DNA from: Geosiphon pyriformis
Taxonomy: Eukaryota > Glomeromycota > Glomeromycetes > Archaeosporales > Geosiphonaceae
DNA: 64,000 nucleotides
Assembly: GCA_016748015.1 (NCBI GenBank)
Contig: JAAOMT010000071.1
Location: 262,863-326,862, forward strand
Direction: 5' to 3'
Each line of letters starts with the position of its first letter. Position 1 is the first letter of the stretch. The notes beneath the pieces are model-generated. The model was given only the letters and a program-made list of their open reading frames with translations. It was not told the origin of the DNA and made no database searches. Below, piece by piece: positions 33,471 through 44,652 of the stretch. The position numbers and the translations under genes are program-made.

Positions 33471-35500
33471 CAGCTTTGTTGTGTCAGTCTTGACCTTTGA
33501 GTTCTGTTTTAAGGTAAGTTCTGTGGTGGTGTTTGAATTTGTTGGGGTTAATAAATTACCTGAGACTACAGCTGATAAATGGGTTGGAACTGCAGTTAAT
33601 AAATGACAAATACTAAGAGCTGATAAATTGGTGGTTGATAGATTGGCTGTTGCATCATAGGTAGGTAACTCAGTCAATATAGTGCTGGGTTGGGTTGATA
33701 ATTTAGAGCTTGAAACTGGCAATCGGGTTTTTAATATTAATTTCCCGATCATGAGTTATTACTATAAAATTGGCAGTTGGCTCTAATGTGGCCTTGTTTA
33801 CCACAGTTATGACAGACATGTGTCTCTTGTTGCCATAGCTGATTTGAAGAAAATGATGATGATAATGAATGCAACTGATTTTGGAAATGATTCATGTTTC
33901 CTGAGTTATTATGTTATTATGGTGATTGATAAATTGCATGATTGTCAGCTAAGTATCCTTCCAATTTCTGATTAATTGAATTACTGAGTTGTTTCAATTT
34001 GGAATCCAAGTTAGATAATCCATTTATGACTAGATTAACAGCTTGGACATAATTTGCTTTAAGTTCTGTCAATTCAAAATTTCTCACATTGGTAACTGCA
34101 TCCTGAAGAGTTTGTGGGTGCATTGGGCATATATTTTGAAAAAAACTACTGCACAATTCATAGATGAACCGGTTTAGGATCTGTGGCACTGTAAAATAAT
34201 CAGCTTAAATTGCTTGAATTTGGTGCAAGTTCTTATAAAAGCATTCCAAGTAAGTGGTAACTGCTTCAGTTTCTCTCTGTTTGATTGTAGTAAAGACATT
34301 GGCTAGATGATTAATACTGTTATTATTACTGAAATATTTCAAGAATACAATTTTAAATTTTTGTAATATTTGAGGTTTAGTGGCTAAACTCTAATATCAT
34401 AAGTTGGCAGTATTCTGTAGAAAATAGGGAATTACTTGAAGAGCTCTGTCATTATTTCATCAATTGGCTGCAATGGCTTTTTCTACATCATTGAGCCATA
34501 CTTGTATATTGTTCTTTTCACTGGTAAATTTTTTTATTTTGGCAATTAGAGTATAAGCCATTGGTTGTTGTTGTGATTGCTGCTAGATTTGTTGTTGGGG
34601 TAATAGTTGTGGCTGTTGTTGTTGTTTGGCAATTGGTGGAGCTGGTGGTAGATTGATCACAATTACTGGAGGTAAGTGTTGTTAATTATTAATGTCAGGG
34701 TTTCAATCATTTTGGTTTTTTGGGATTTGATTAACCGAAGTCCCAATTTTTGGTTTTTCTAAAATCATGTTTTGGTTACTATTTCCCAATTGCTACCTTT
34801 TTTTTCCTCGGAGTCAGTTATTTCCCAAGGACTAATGGCTCCAAAATCTGGTTGTGATGGTGGTGATTGAATTTTTGATGACATTGGAGATTGTGATTTA
34901 AATCTCTTAAAGCAATTATTATATGTTCTTAGTAATTCTGTTTTCTTTTGTTTACTTTGAAATAGAATCTTGTTCAATAGTGTGGTCATATTTGTAGTGG
35001 ATGTGCCTATTGATGTTATATTAATAGTGCTTCCAGATATGTGATGATATAATGGATTGGCCGGAGAATTAAATCTTTGTTTCTTCCAAGTGGGTAGTTG
35101 GATTTGCTTTGGGGTTCCTGCTGGTGTTTATAGTCTTCCTTTTTTTTTATCAGCAAACATGATAGAAAATCTTTGTTTAGTGTATTTTTCAAATTCTCTA
35201 TTTATTTTTGTGATTAGTGGTGTGAATAAATAGTTTTGCAGAAGAGTAGTGCTTTAGAGTAGTTCACTGAAAAAGTTGTTGAAGGTGAATTCTGAATCTT
35301 TTTGGCCTCCTAAATAGTATACAATTCTCTCATTGACATAGCAATTGAAAGCTAATTCTATTGACCAACTATTATTTGTTAATCCAAGATAGATGTAATA
35401 ATGTTGGAATAAGAATTTTGCAAATTCCAAATGGTTTGTTCCTATTTCTTTGAATTCTGCTACTGTTTGGATGAGGTTTGTTGATACTCTATAGGATTAT
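33470..35500 (-). pseudogene. B3 gag
   Basis: The most complete family B gag. The N-terminal part is open at 34765-34989; a Gln-rich stretch lies near 34560-34620, then the capsid core (AKIKKFTSEKNNIQVWLNDV near 34490-34550). The segment 33917-34189 covers FIYELCSSFFQNICPMHPQT and onward. An intact CCHC knuckle lies at about 33776-33818 (CHNCGKQGHIRANC). Stops interrupt it in several places. The start codon is not clear. Confidence 0.7.
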
Positions 35501-35518
35501 ACCTTATAGGGAACACCA
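35501..35518 (-). promoter_or_regulatory. B3 primer-binding site
   Basis: TGGTGTTCCCTATAAGG on the minus strand, two bases inside the 5' LTR. It differs from the family A site after the first five bases, so the two families may use different tRNAs. The tRNA is not identified. Confidence 0.55.
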
Positions 35519-35520
35519 AA

Positions 35521-36351
35521 TGTTACAGGTGATTATTTGGGGTCTCAAGTCAAATAACAAACCCATAACTTGGTACTTGATTGGTATTTCTGATGTTAAT
35601 ATCTGAAGGTTTTTGTATAGAGTTCTTTGTATAATAGACAGAGATTTAATAGTTGTGTTATTCGTAGCTTCTTAAAACTGCAGTTTTATCAATTTTTTTC
35701 TTAGCATGATGGCTGGTATTCCTCTTGGTAAGCTATCCTTAATTGAATGTTCTATTTTTATTTCTGGGTCTTTTACCAATCACTTTGATGTCAGTAACTC
35801 CACATATTATTTTCTTTAATCAATTAGTACACAACAATAAAACCAAAGAAAAAAAAATAAAGAAAAGAAGTAAAAAAATAAGCCAAGGCAATTTACAAGT
35901 TAGTATTTTGTCAATAGCCATGATCAAAAGCTATTGTTTCAGTGTGGTTAAGTATCAATTGCTATTAACATGAAATATTAATAGTGATAAGTGAGATTGA
36001 GATAGATACTAATTATTTATTAATAGTTGTAAATGGAAGATTGCTTAGATTAAATCTAAACTGGGTGGTCTGTTTTTTTTACTTCTAATACTATTACTAT
36101 ATATACATAATTGAGATTTCTTAATTTCTCAATTCTTTACACCAGGAATCCTGGAATTTCTGGAATTCTGCAATTTTTTTTGAAAGGAATTTTGGAATTC
36201 TGGAATCTTGCAATTCTTTATATAAGAATTCTGAAATTCCTGGAATCTTGCAATTCCTCTTGAGAGGAATTTTGGAATTCCACATTTACTATGGCTACTT
36301 CTGATTGGCTAATTTATATGCTAATATACTTCCTATATTTTATGAGTAACA
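35521..36351 (-). repeat. 5' LTR of element B3
   Basis: 831 bp, TGTTACAGG to GAGTAACA on the plus strand; partner of 16616-17443. Contains GGAATTCC-like microrepeats at 36140-36279. Confidence 0.9.
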
Positions 36352-37290
36352 ATAAAAAGAGAATTTCAAATTCAAAATTATGTCATTTGGCTTGATGAAT
36401 GCTCCAGCCACTTTTCAGTGATTTATGAAATTGTCTATATTGAACTACTATGGAAATTAGTAGTCATATACTTGAATGACACCAATGTGTTCTCAGAAAC
36501 ATTTGATAATCATCTGTATCATCTCCAACAAGTATTTGAAAAACTCAGACAAGCAGGATTGAAACTAAATGCCAACAAATACTTTTTTAGAAAAACAGAA
36601 CTCAAGTTTTTGGAACATGTTGTAAGCAAAGACAGTATTAAAACAGATTCAGATAAGATTGTGATAGTAAAAAACTTTCTAGTACCAACCAACTTGACAA
36701 AACTAAGAGCATTTTTGGGATTTGCAGGCTATTATTGTTGCTTTATCAAGGACTTTTCTAAACTGGCTCAGCCACTTTATCATCTACAAACCAAGAATGT
36801 AAAGTATAAATGGACAAAAACTCAACAAGAAGCATTTGACACATTGAGAAGAAAACTTATTCAATCTTTAGTACTGATCTATTTAGACCACAATAAACTA
36901 TTTATTATCACTACAGATGCATTAGACCAAGCTTTGAGAGCAATACTATCACAGAAAGGACCAGATAGAAGAGAACATCCAGTAACATACACCAATTAAA
37001 GCTTGAGTCCAGCAAAAAAAATTATGGAACACTAGCATTGGAACACTTAGCAATCTATTGGGCAGTTATAAAATAGAAAGAATACTTAAGCCAGAAATTT
37101 GACATATACACAGATCACAAGGGATTGACTTTGATCCAGATTCAAAAATTTGGAAATAATTATCATGTAAAATAGAAAATAGCACTATCATTATATACAT
37201 TTACAGTACATTATAAAAAGAGAAAATACAATGGAAATGCTGATGAATTGTCACGAATGAAACAAATCTAAAAACATTTCAACCCAAAAA
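36352..37290 (+). pseudogene. B2 reverse transcriptase (rest) and RNase H
   Basis: Continues the RT of 16098-16615. FKIMSFGLMNAPATFQ, then the catalytic box VVIYLNDTNVFS with Asn for the first catalytic Asp (GAT to AAT). The connection domain FLEHVVSKDSIKTDSDKIV and FLGFAGYYCCFIKDFSK follow, then RNase H (FIITTDALDQALRAILSQKG). An open stretch covers 36418-36999; stops and a one-base loss follow in RNase H near 37020. Confidence 0.85.
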
Positions 37291-37299
37291 TATAACAAA

Positions 37300-38665
37300 A
37301 CATGAATATACAAAAATACCAACAACTCTAACATTATATAAATACCCAATTGTTCAAAGAGAAATTATCTCAAAAAGAACAAAACAACATAAAACAGCAA
37401 TCAAAATATTTTATCAACCATTAAAATATACTTTACTAGAAAAACAAAAGAAATTCAGACTAACCAATCAGAGTAATCACAGAACCAGAGAAAGAGACAA
37501 TATTATTTAACATGCACTTAGACCCAACAGCAGGACATTTTTACAAAGAAGCAACCATAGAAAGAACCAGAAAAAAATACTATTGGCTATCAATGTATCT
37601 GGACATTATTCAATATGATTAAAATTGTGATGCTTGTCAAAAAAAAGATGAAACAAAACTCAGTAAACCATTGAAACCAATCAAAGTGGGACAACCATTT
37701 GATCATATTAGAATTAACTTAGTCGAACCATTAACAATCACCAGCAGAGGCAACAGATATATTACAGTAGCCATGGATTATTTCACAAAATGCCCAGAAG
37801 CAAAAGTCATTCAAAGAGCAGATGCAGAATCCATTGCCAAATTTAATCTGTCAATATAGATGTCCAAAAGAACTACTATTAAATCAAAGAACTCACTTTG
37901 TAAATAGAACATTGGCAGAATTAAGTCAAAAATTTGGAATAAAAAGACTATTATCATTACCATACTATTTACAAACAAATAGGCTAGTTGAAAAATTTAA
38001 CAGAATATTGTGTGAAACCATTGCAAAAATCAGCCAAAAAAACCAGGACAAATGGGATTTGATTATACTATCAGTATTATTTGTTTATCGGACAATAAAG
38101 CAAAACACTACACAAACAATACTATTCGAATTAGTATATGGTAGAACAGCAACACTACCAATTGAGATAAAGTTAAAACATATCCAACAGAACCAATAAC
38201 AGAAAAGAATTTACAAAAAACATTGTTGAAAAGAACATATGACTTAATAAAGACACTAGTAAACACACAATAAAGAACAGCTGATAACATTCAAAAGTCA
38301 CAAAAAAACCAAAAAAAAAGACATGATAACCAACTACCAGAGAAACCAGTTGAATTCAAGATTGGAGACAAAGTACTTCTATATTATACTAAAGTAGAAA
38401 AACAATGGAATAGAAAATTTGATCCCAAATAGGATGGACTATTTTACATAGAAGAAATTTTTTGAAATAGAGCTTATAAATTAAGATCGAACAACAAAAT
38501 CTTAATCAAAGCAGTATATGGTGATTAACTAAAACAATATCACTATATAGTATTATCATCTACCAGTAATATTTCACAATTAGAAGTACAGAGAATACTA
38601 GTCAAACCAGATAAGATTCCACAAGATCTAGAACCAATTATAATCATTGAACCAAACACATAAAG
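37300..38665 (+). pseudogene. B2 integrase
   Basis: N-terminal zinc region is degraded (CDACQKKDETK near 37630). Core: HIRINLVEPLTI (first Asp is Asn), ELLLNQRTHFVN (second Asp is Asn, Gly is Arg), TNRLVEKFNRIL (Glu kept). Two of the three catalytic acids are lost, both by G-to-A. A frameshift near 37840 separates the open segments 37671-37859 and 37822-38199. The C-terminal domain is recognisable at 38350-38480. Confidence 0.83.
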
Positions 38666-38723
38666 AATTGAACAACCAAAAAATATATAAAGACATGATA
38701 TATGTGACAAAAGACAACAGAAA

Positions 38724-39353
38724 ATGGAAATTACTGACAGTATTTACTCACTAGCACAACAACTCTTTCAACTAATCCAACAACAAAAAATGGAAATTAC
38801 AATCAACCAACAAACTATTAGATACACAAACATCAGAAAAGAATCACAAGATAAAATACAGAGAAAAACAAAAAACACTGTTAACAAAATAATCACAAAA
38901 GTAAAATTGGCAATAGAAACACAATTAAAAGTCATCCAATATCAGGAGTTGACTATAGAAACTTGGAATTGGTAGATACAACAATTTCCAAAAAACTTTT
39001 GTTACTTTTATTTGGGACAACACTTGAACATTCAGGGCTTTTACATGGATAAAACGAAATGATTATTTGACACAACAATACTATAACAACTAGAACAATT
39101 TGTGAAGAAGAACAATTTGACCACACAAGCAAGAACTATTTATTGGCTACACACTGGATTTCAAGATCAACCAGAAATCTTACTCAATTCAGAAATAAAT
39201 TCCATTACCATTAACCAAATGGAAAAAATAACCAATGCTTAATTTGAAAAATTACAGAACAAGATAGCACAAGTAATTCTTGAAAAAGAAATTCAAGAAA
39301 TACTCAAAGATAGAGAATTAGAATTAGGAGATCTTGATAGAGCTCAATATTAA
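38724..39353 (+). pseudogene. B2 extra 3' ORF (unknown)
   Basis: ATG start (MEITDSIYSLAQQLFQLIQQ) and a 210-codon frame to TAA at 39351-39353, in one frame with four internal stops (38973, then near 39060, 39085 and 39240). The first 83 residues are open. Conserved pieces: QQFPKNFCYFYLGQHLNIQ, FDTTIL, NNLTTQARTIYWLHTGFQDQ and NQMEKITNA. Same position and size as in B1 and B3. No known family recognised. Confidence 0.62.
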
Positions 39354-39367
39354 AAAGAAGGGAATAA

Positions 39368-40205
39368 TGTTACTCATAGAATATAGAAAGTAAATTAGCA
39401 TATAAATTAGCCAATTAAAAGTAACCATAGTAAAATGTGGAATTCCAGAATTCCTCCCAGAGAAATTGCAGGATTCCAAGAATTTCAGGATTCTCATACA
39501 AGAAATTCCAGGATTCTTCTCAAAAGAATTGCAGAATTCCAGGAATTCCAAGATTCCTGGTGTGAAAAATTGAGGAATTGAGGAATCTCAATTATGTATA
39601 TATAGCAGTAGTATTAGAAGTAGAAAAGACAGATCTTTCAGTTTGGATTTGATCTAAGCAATCTTTCACATCACCAATATCAATAAATAATTATTTAATA
39701 TCTCCAATCCACTCCCCACTATTAACACTTCATGTTAATAGTAATTGATACTTAACCACACTAGAACAATAGTTCTTGATCACAACTATTGACAAGATAC
39801 TAACTTGTAATTGCTTTTGCTTATTTTTTTATTTTCTTTTGGGTTTTTTTCTCTATTCTTCTTTTGTTATTTTTTTGGGTTTACTAATTAATTAAGAATT
39901 AAGTGCTGAATTATAGACATCATAAGGACTGGTAAAAGACCCATGAAACAAGGATAAAACACTCATAGATTTGAGGATAGCTTACCAGGAGAATTACTGG
40001 CCACCACACTGAAAAAAAAATTCGACAGAATTGTGATTTCAGAAGGCTATTGAAACAACTATTGAATCTCTGTTCATTATACAAAAAACTCCACAATCAC
40101 ACCTTCAAATCAACCAAATCTTCAGATATCAACACCAGAATATCAATCAAGCACCAAGTTATAGATTTATTATTTGTTTTGAGATCCAAATATCCACTTG
40201 TAACA
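39368..40205 (+). repeat. 3' LTR of element B2
   Basis: 838 bp, TGTTACTCATAG to CACTTGTAACA, preceded by a polypurine tract AAAAAGAAGGGA at 39353-39364. Microrepeats at 39437-39565. It differs from 11438-12305 by indels in the microrepeat block as well as transitions. Confidence 0.88.
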
Positions 40206-41338
40206 CCAAATAAGCATGTTAAGATCACAAAAATATTGTAAAAAGGCCTGTTTAAAAGTGATAAAGGTGATAGGTTTTTCTTTGAGACTTTGGTACTATG
40301 AGTCTATAGTTTTTATTAAGAAAAATGGCAGTACTTAAATTATTTTGTTATTATCTTAGTTATTGGTAATAATTGCTTTTTTGGCTTCTGCTATTTAGGT
40401 ATATGCATTATTTTTTTTGCTGAAAAATTTTTTCAATCTAGTAATATCTTGGTAAGCTATTATCTGAAAAATAAAAGATAGTTGACTTACTAATAATAAG
40501 AGATTTGATAAAAGTGTACTATATTGTTTTTTGGGTGCTAATTTTGGTTGTTTCTCTTTGTTAAGACCAATAAGTAGCAAGATGGCTGTTTCTTCTATAA
40601 GAATAGTTGTTAACTTTGTTAGAAACTGTGCTAGTAATGGTGCTTAAGAGAACATGCTTTTGTTGAGTTGACTGGCAGTTGAAGTAAGATTCTTAAATAA
40701 CAATTTGTATTTATTCAGGAATTTTGTTCAAAGATTATTATTGTGACTTCAAAAGTACAGAGTTCCAGGAGTTCTTGAAGTTTTTGTTTGTGTTTCTTTG
40801 AGTTGGTTAAATAAGATTCTACTTTCTGGTGTCTAATAATATAAAGAAGTGGTTGGTAAAAGGAACCTTAATTTCTTGTTAATTGTGAATTGAACTTTTT
40901 CTTGTGTAGCTGTTGTATTATTGGATTTGAACTCAAATTCTATAAAGTTGGGCTTTACTATTTGTTTTTCTTTTACTTAAAGATACTATTGTGTCATGTA
41001 TTCTTTAATTTCTCTGTTAATTATATAAAAGATCTTAGTTATAACTTGGGTAGTGGTTTCTGTTAAGTATGTTAATAATTTTTGGTGTATTTGTTCTCTG
41101 ATTTTTTTTGTGTCTATTGCTTAGCTTAGCAAACAATCAATTTTTGCATAAAGATATTGACAAAAATCTCTTTTAGTAAAGATGGCTTTAAGTAATATTC
41201 CCAAATCTTTCCTAAAATATTGAAATAAGGCTTTTCCATACAGTAAGTGATCTTTTCCTACTAATTTAATAGTTGCTATTTTTTAAATTTCTGGGGTGCT
41301 CTGTTTCTGTGGATTTTATAAACTTACAAAAAGCACCA
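40206..41338 (-). pseudogene. B4: gag and leader of an older family B-like element
   Basis: Minus-strand remains of gag: 40395-40580 reads QDITRLKKFFSKKNNAYT, matching the AKIKKFTSEKNN start of B3 gag. Below it, past stops, KKAIITNN and ITFKQAFLQYF match the capsid region. Sequence ends at the B2 3' LTR in mid-gag. Above is decayed leader, then a likely primer site TGGTGCTTTTTGTAAG at about 41321-41338. B4 is more decayed than the others, so it is the oldest layer. Confidence 0.6.
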
Positions 41339-41340
41339 AA

Positions 41341-42350
41341 TATTATAAGTAAACTTGGTAATATATGGTAGTAATGTTTGATGTTCAAGATTTTGGGTTT
41401 TTAGGGAGTTTTTGATGGTTTTTTTTGGTAGGCTTGTTTGTTGTATCAATGTTATCAGTCTTTGAAGATTTGTTTGATTGTTATAAATTTATTCATGAAA
41501 TTCTTTGGTTATAAGGCACAGAAAGATGTTTTGTGGTGTTGCAACTTTTTGTATGTCAATATGAATTATCTTTTTCAAGTTAATGAGCATAGTTATTAGG
41601 ATCTGACAGTGTTTTTTGCTCTTCTGGTAAGCTACCAAGATAATATTAATATCTAAACTTAGAAAAAGCTTCCCTTTTTTACCAGACTATCATGAAGTTT
41701 ATTTCTTAACAATTAATTTTTCTATATTGCTGTTCTACAAAAGAGAATAAAAGAAAATAAATAAATAAATAAATAAAAATAAAAAAAAATAAAAAAAAAT
41801 AAATTAGTATTATTAATTGTTGTGATCAAAAGTAATTAGTCCAGATTGTTAAGAGTTCAAAACATTTATGCTAAGAGCATCTGTTCTGAAACAAAAGTAT
41901 GAAACAAAAATTAGTTTAATTTAAGCATAGAATAATTAATAACTATGTATTGATAATTTCAAGTTTTTTAAATAAGTTTTTTATTTTTATATAATATAAT
42001 AATTATAAAGAAAAGAAAAATTAATTTTTTTCTGGCTGTTTTTTTAATTTCTACAACTACTTATTTTTATATATATTTTTTGGTTTTACAGAATTGTTTT
42101 TTAATTGTTTCATTTTTGCTAACTATTGTTTTGCTATTTTTGTTATCATTTTGTTTTTCTATGTTATTACTAGTTATTCTATGTTTCAATTAGTTATTTC
42201 ATACTATAACACATTATTGAGTTTTGTTTTATGTTATTCTGAGTTATTATGTATTATTCTGTGTTTTTTTATATTATTTTGTGTTATTTCATGTTATTAC
42301 ATTTTTGGTCACATTTTTCTCCATAACTTTGAATTGGTTTTTTTATTCAA
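41341..42350 (-). repeat. Degenerate 5' LTR of B4 (right end uncertain)
   Basis: Begins TATTATAAG two bases from the primer site. The part 41800-41850 (ATTAGTATTATTAATTG, GTGATCAAAAGTAATTAG) aligns with the B3 LTR around 35900-35945 (TTAGTATTTTGTCAATAG, CATGATCAAAAGCTATTG). A simple (AAAT)n/A-rich repeat lies at 41755-41801. I could not place the right end; 42350 is a guess from the usual LTR length. Confidence 0.4.
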
Positions 42351-44325
42351 ATAATAGTATTTATATGATCATAATTATTTAAGTGTGCTGTATATATACT
42401 GTAATAAGATGAAGTTCTTAAACTATAGCTTTAACTACAGCCTGAACTTGTTAGTTTATTGGGATTTGCTAAGAGAACACTCTTTTTTTTGGGTGTCTTT
42501 AATTAGTGGGGTTTTTGTCTTATTTATAGTTCTTTAAGATTTGGCTTTAAGTGTTTTTAATATGAGGTTATATATAATATTATACAAGAGTTTTATGCTT
42601 AAAAATTGGTTAATAAAGACCAAGACTTCTTTTGGGAATGTTAATACTACCATTAATAAGCTGATTAAGTTTGTTTGAAGTTTGATTATTGAATACAAAA
42701 AAAGAATATGATTGTTTAATTTAAAGCTTTAAACTAATATAGACTATAAAAATTTGTTGTGTTAAGATTATTTTGTGTTTAATATTATTTGGAATCTTTT
42801 TGCTAAAGTTTTAAACAGTGTTATTTGGTTGTTTGGAATAGAAAAGGGCTATTTAGTTGGTTTTAGTTTGAATATAGGTTATTTATTTTATGCTAATGTT
42901 GTCAAAAATGTTTCTGTTAATATAATTATGTAATATAACCTTAATTAACCAGATGTTTGGTTATATGTAATAAGTGTGTAATTTATATCTAATTTAGAAC
43001 TCTAGACAGTTATATTGTATTAGATAAAAATTAAATCTTATTTATAATTGCAAATAAAAAAAAAACATATAATTTAATTAAATATAATATGACAATACTT
43101 TTTTAAAAACTTATTAAAATAATATTACTAATTAATAAATATAGTTCTTATTTTAATTTTTAAAGTTAAGTAATTGATTTAAAACTTGTAATAAAAACTT
43201 TTATTATACTAAAAAAATCTTATTTACTCTTTAAAAATAAGATTATATTTTTAAAAAAGTAGTTATAATACAATATATTAATAAAAAACTCTCTTTTTAC
43301 CAATATTATATTTTTAAAGTATAATAAAAAAATACCAATAAATTTGTATTTTAACAATGACTAAAAAATTATATTAAAATATATTAATATTTTTTTAATA
43401 TTAAAAAATATAAAAAAACAACTATTTTTTTTGGAAAAAATAATAAGTTTTTTCTATTTGTAACAAAGAAAAAATAGTTATTACTTAAATTTATTTTATG
43501 TATTAGAGTATTATAACAAAGTAAAAATATCTAAATATAATGTTTATTATTTTTTAATTATAAGCAATTATATTTATTTCTGTTATTTTATTTATAATAC
43601 ATATTTTTTAATCTTTTTACTAGTTGTATTACACAAAAAAAATCAATATTGAAAATAACAAAAATAATTATTTAATTAAAAACAACTTATTAATTTAACT
43701 AATAATTTTTTTGTTAATTTTAAACAAGTATTAATCTTATAAAGTTATAAAATATTCTTAAAAAAATAAAAAAATAATTATATTTTTATATTTAAAGTTT
43801 TAAAAAGTTTTATAATTAGAGAATAATAAAAAAACTATAATTTAATATATAAATTAGATTGTATTTTTATATTCTAATTAATTAATAAATTATGTATCAT
43901 TTAAAATCATAAAATTTTAATAATTTTTATTTTAATTGACTAATAAAAATCCAAAATCACATGTTATATAAAATTATATAAGATATAAGATTTTGAATTT
44001 TTCTTTTTTTTTCTTTTATAATGATATAATATATATTTATTTTCTAATTATAATTAGTATTATTAATATATAATTAAGTTTTAAATTTAATCATTTAAAT
44101 TTGATTATCTTAATTAATAGTTTATAAAAAAATAATATGTTAAATAAATTTACAATTAATTTAATATATGAAAATAGTTAATATACTTAAATAATCTTAA
44201 TATAATATATAAATTTAATGTAATTTAACTATAAATATAAATTTTTTATTAGTTTAAAAAAGTATTAATTTTATATTAACAACTTTTTTTTTTAATTTTA
44301 TAATAAAAAATTGATTTTTTATATA

Positions 44326-44404
<79 letters not shown>

Positions 44405-44500
44405 AATATTAATTATTAATATTTTAAATATTATATACTTATTATTAATATTTTAAATTTTTATTATTTTATATTCTTAATATATGTTATTTATATTTTA
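42351..44500. other. Extremely AT-rich spacer
   Basis: No gene seen. Almost pure A/T from about 43000, with poly-A and poly-T words and no reading frame of note. It contains the 69-base T run at 44328-44396. Possibly old decayed repeat DNA. Confidence 0.6.
44328..44396. repeat. 69-base poly(T) run
   Basis: An uninterrupted T homopolymer, 69 bases as given. It lies about 130 bases beyond the likely 3' end of the minus-strand LINE. It could be an old poly(A) tail in minus orientation, or slippage expansion in AT-rich DNA. Its true length may differ because long homopolymers assemble poorly. Confidence 0.8.
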
Positions 44501-44652
44501 TATTATGTTTTATTTTTTTTTATTTTTTTCCACTTTTATTGAATGAAGCCCAACTGCTATCTAGTACATAGAGCCAAACTAAGTGACCCAAATTAAATAC
44601 AATATACGCACTTACTACATATGGCTAGCCACTTAGACTAGTCAAGGCAACA

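Larger units (their letters stand above)
16616..36351 (-). mobile_element. Complete Ty3/gypsy element B3 (hosts A2)
   Basis: Minus-strand family B element with both LTRs (16616-17443 and 35521-36351). Without the nested A2 copy it is about 9.88 kb. It inserted into the RT gene of B2 in the opposite orientation. Reading on the minus strand from the right: LTR, primer site (TGGTGTTCCCTATAAGG, about 35501-35518), gag, protease, Cys-rich, dUTPase, RT, RNase H, integrase (split), extra ORF, polypurine tract, LTR. It keeps more catalytic residues than B1 and B2. Confidence 0.9.
12306..40205 (+). mobile_element. Ty3/gypsy element B2, interrupted by B3
   Basis: Plus-strand family B element in two pieces: 12306-16615 (gag, protease, Cys-rich, dUTPase, start of RT) and 36352-40205 (rest of RT, RNase H, integrase, extra ORF, 3' LTR). 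At the break, the left piece ends in TTTTACAACATGA and the right piece begins ATAAAAAGAGAATTTC. Joined with one 4-bp copy removed, the RT frame matches B1. The 4-bp flanks (ATGA at 16612-16615, ATAA at 36352-36355) look like a target duplication with one transition. Leader and primer site are absent. Confidence 0.85.

Noticed and set aside
33387-33752. 121-codon minus-strand frame
   Set aside because: Out of frame with gag and protease; it is a shifted reading of the Pro/Gln-rich gag tail that is homologous in B2.
42094-42354. 86-codon hydrophobic frame
   Set aside because: Made of TTATT/TTTTG repeats in AT-rich DNA; no family similarity, likely chance.
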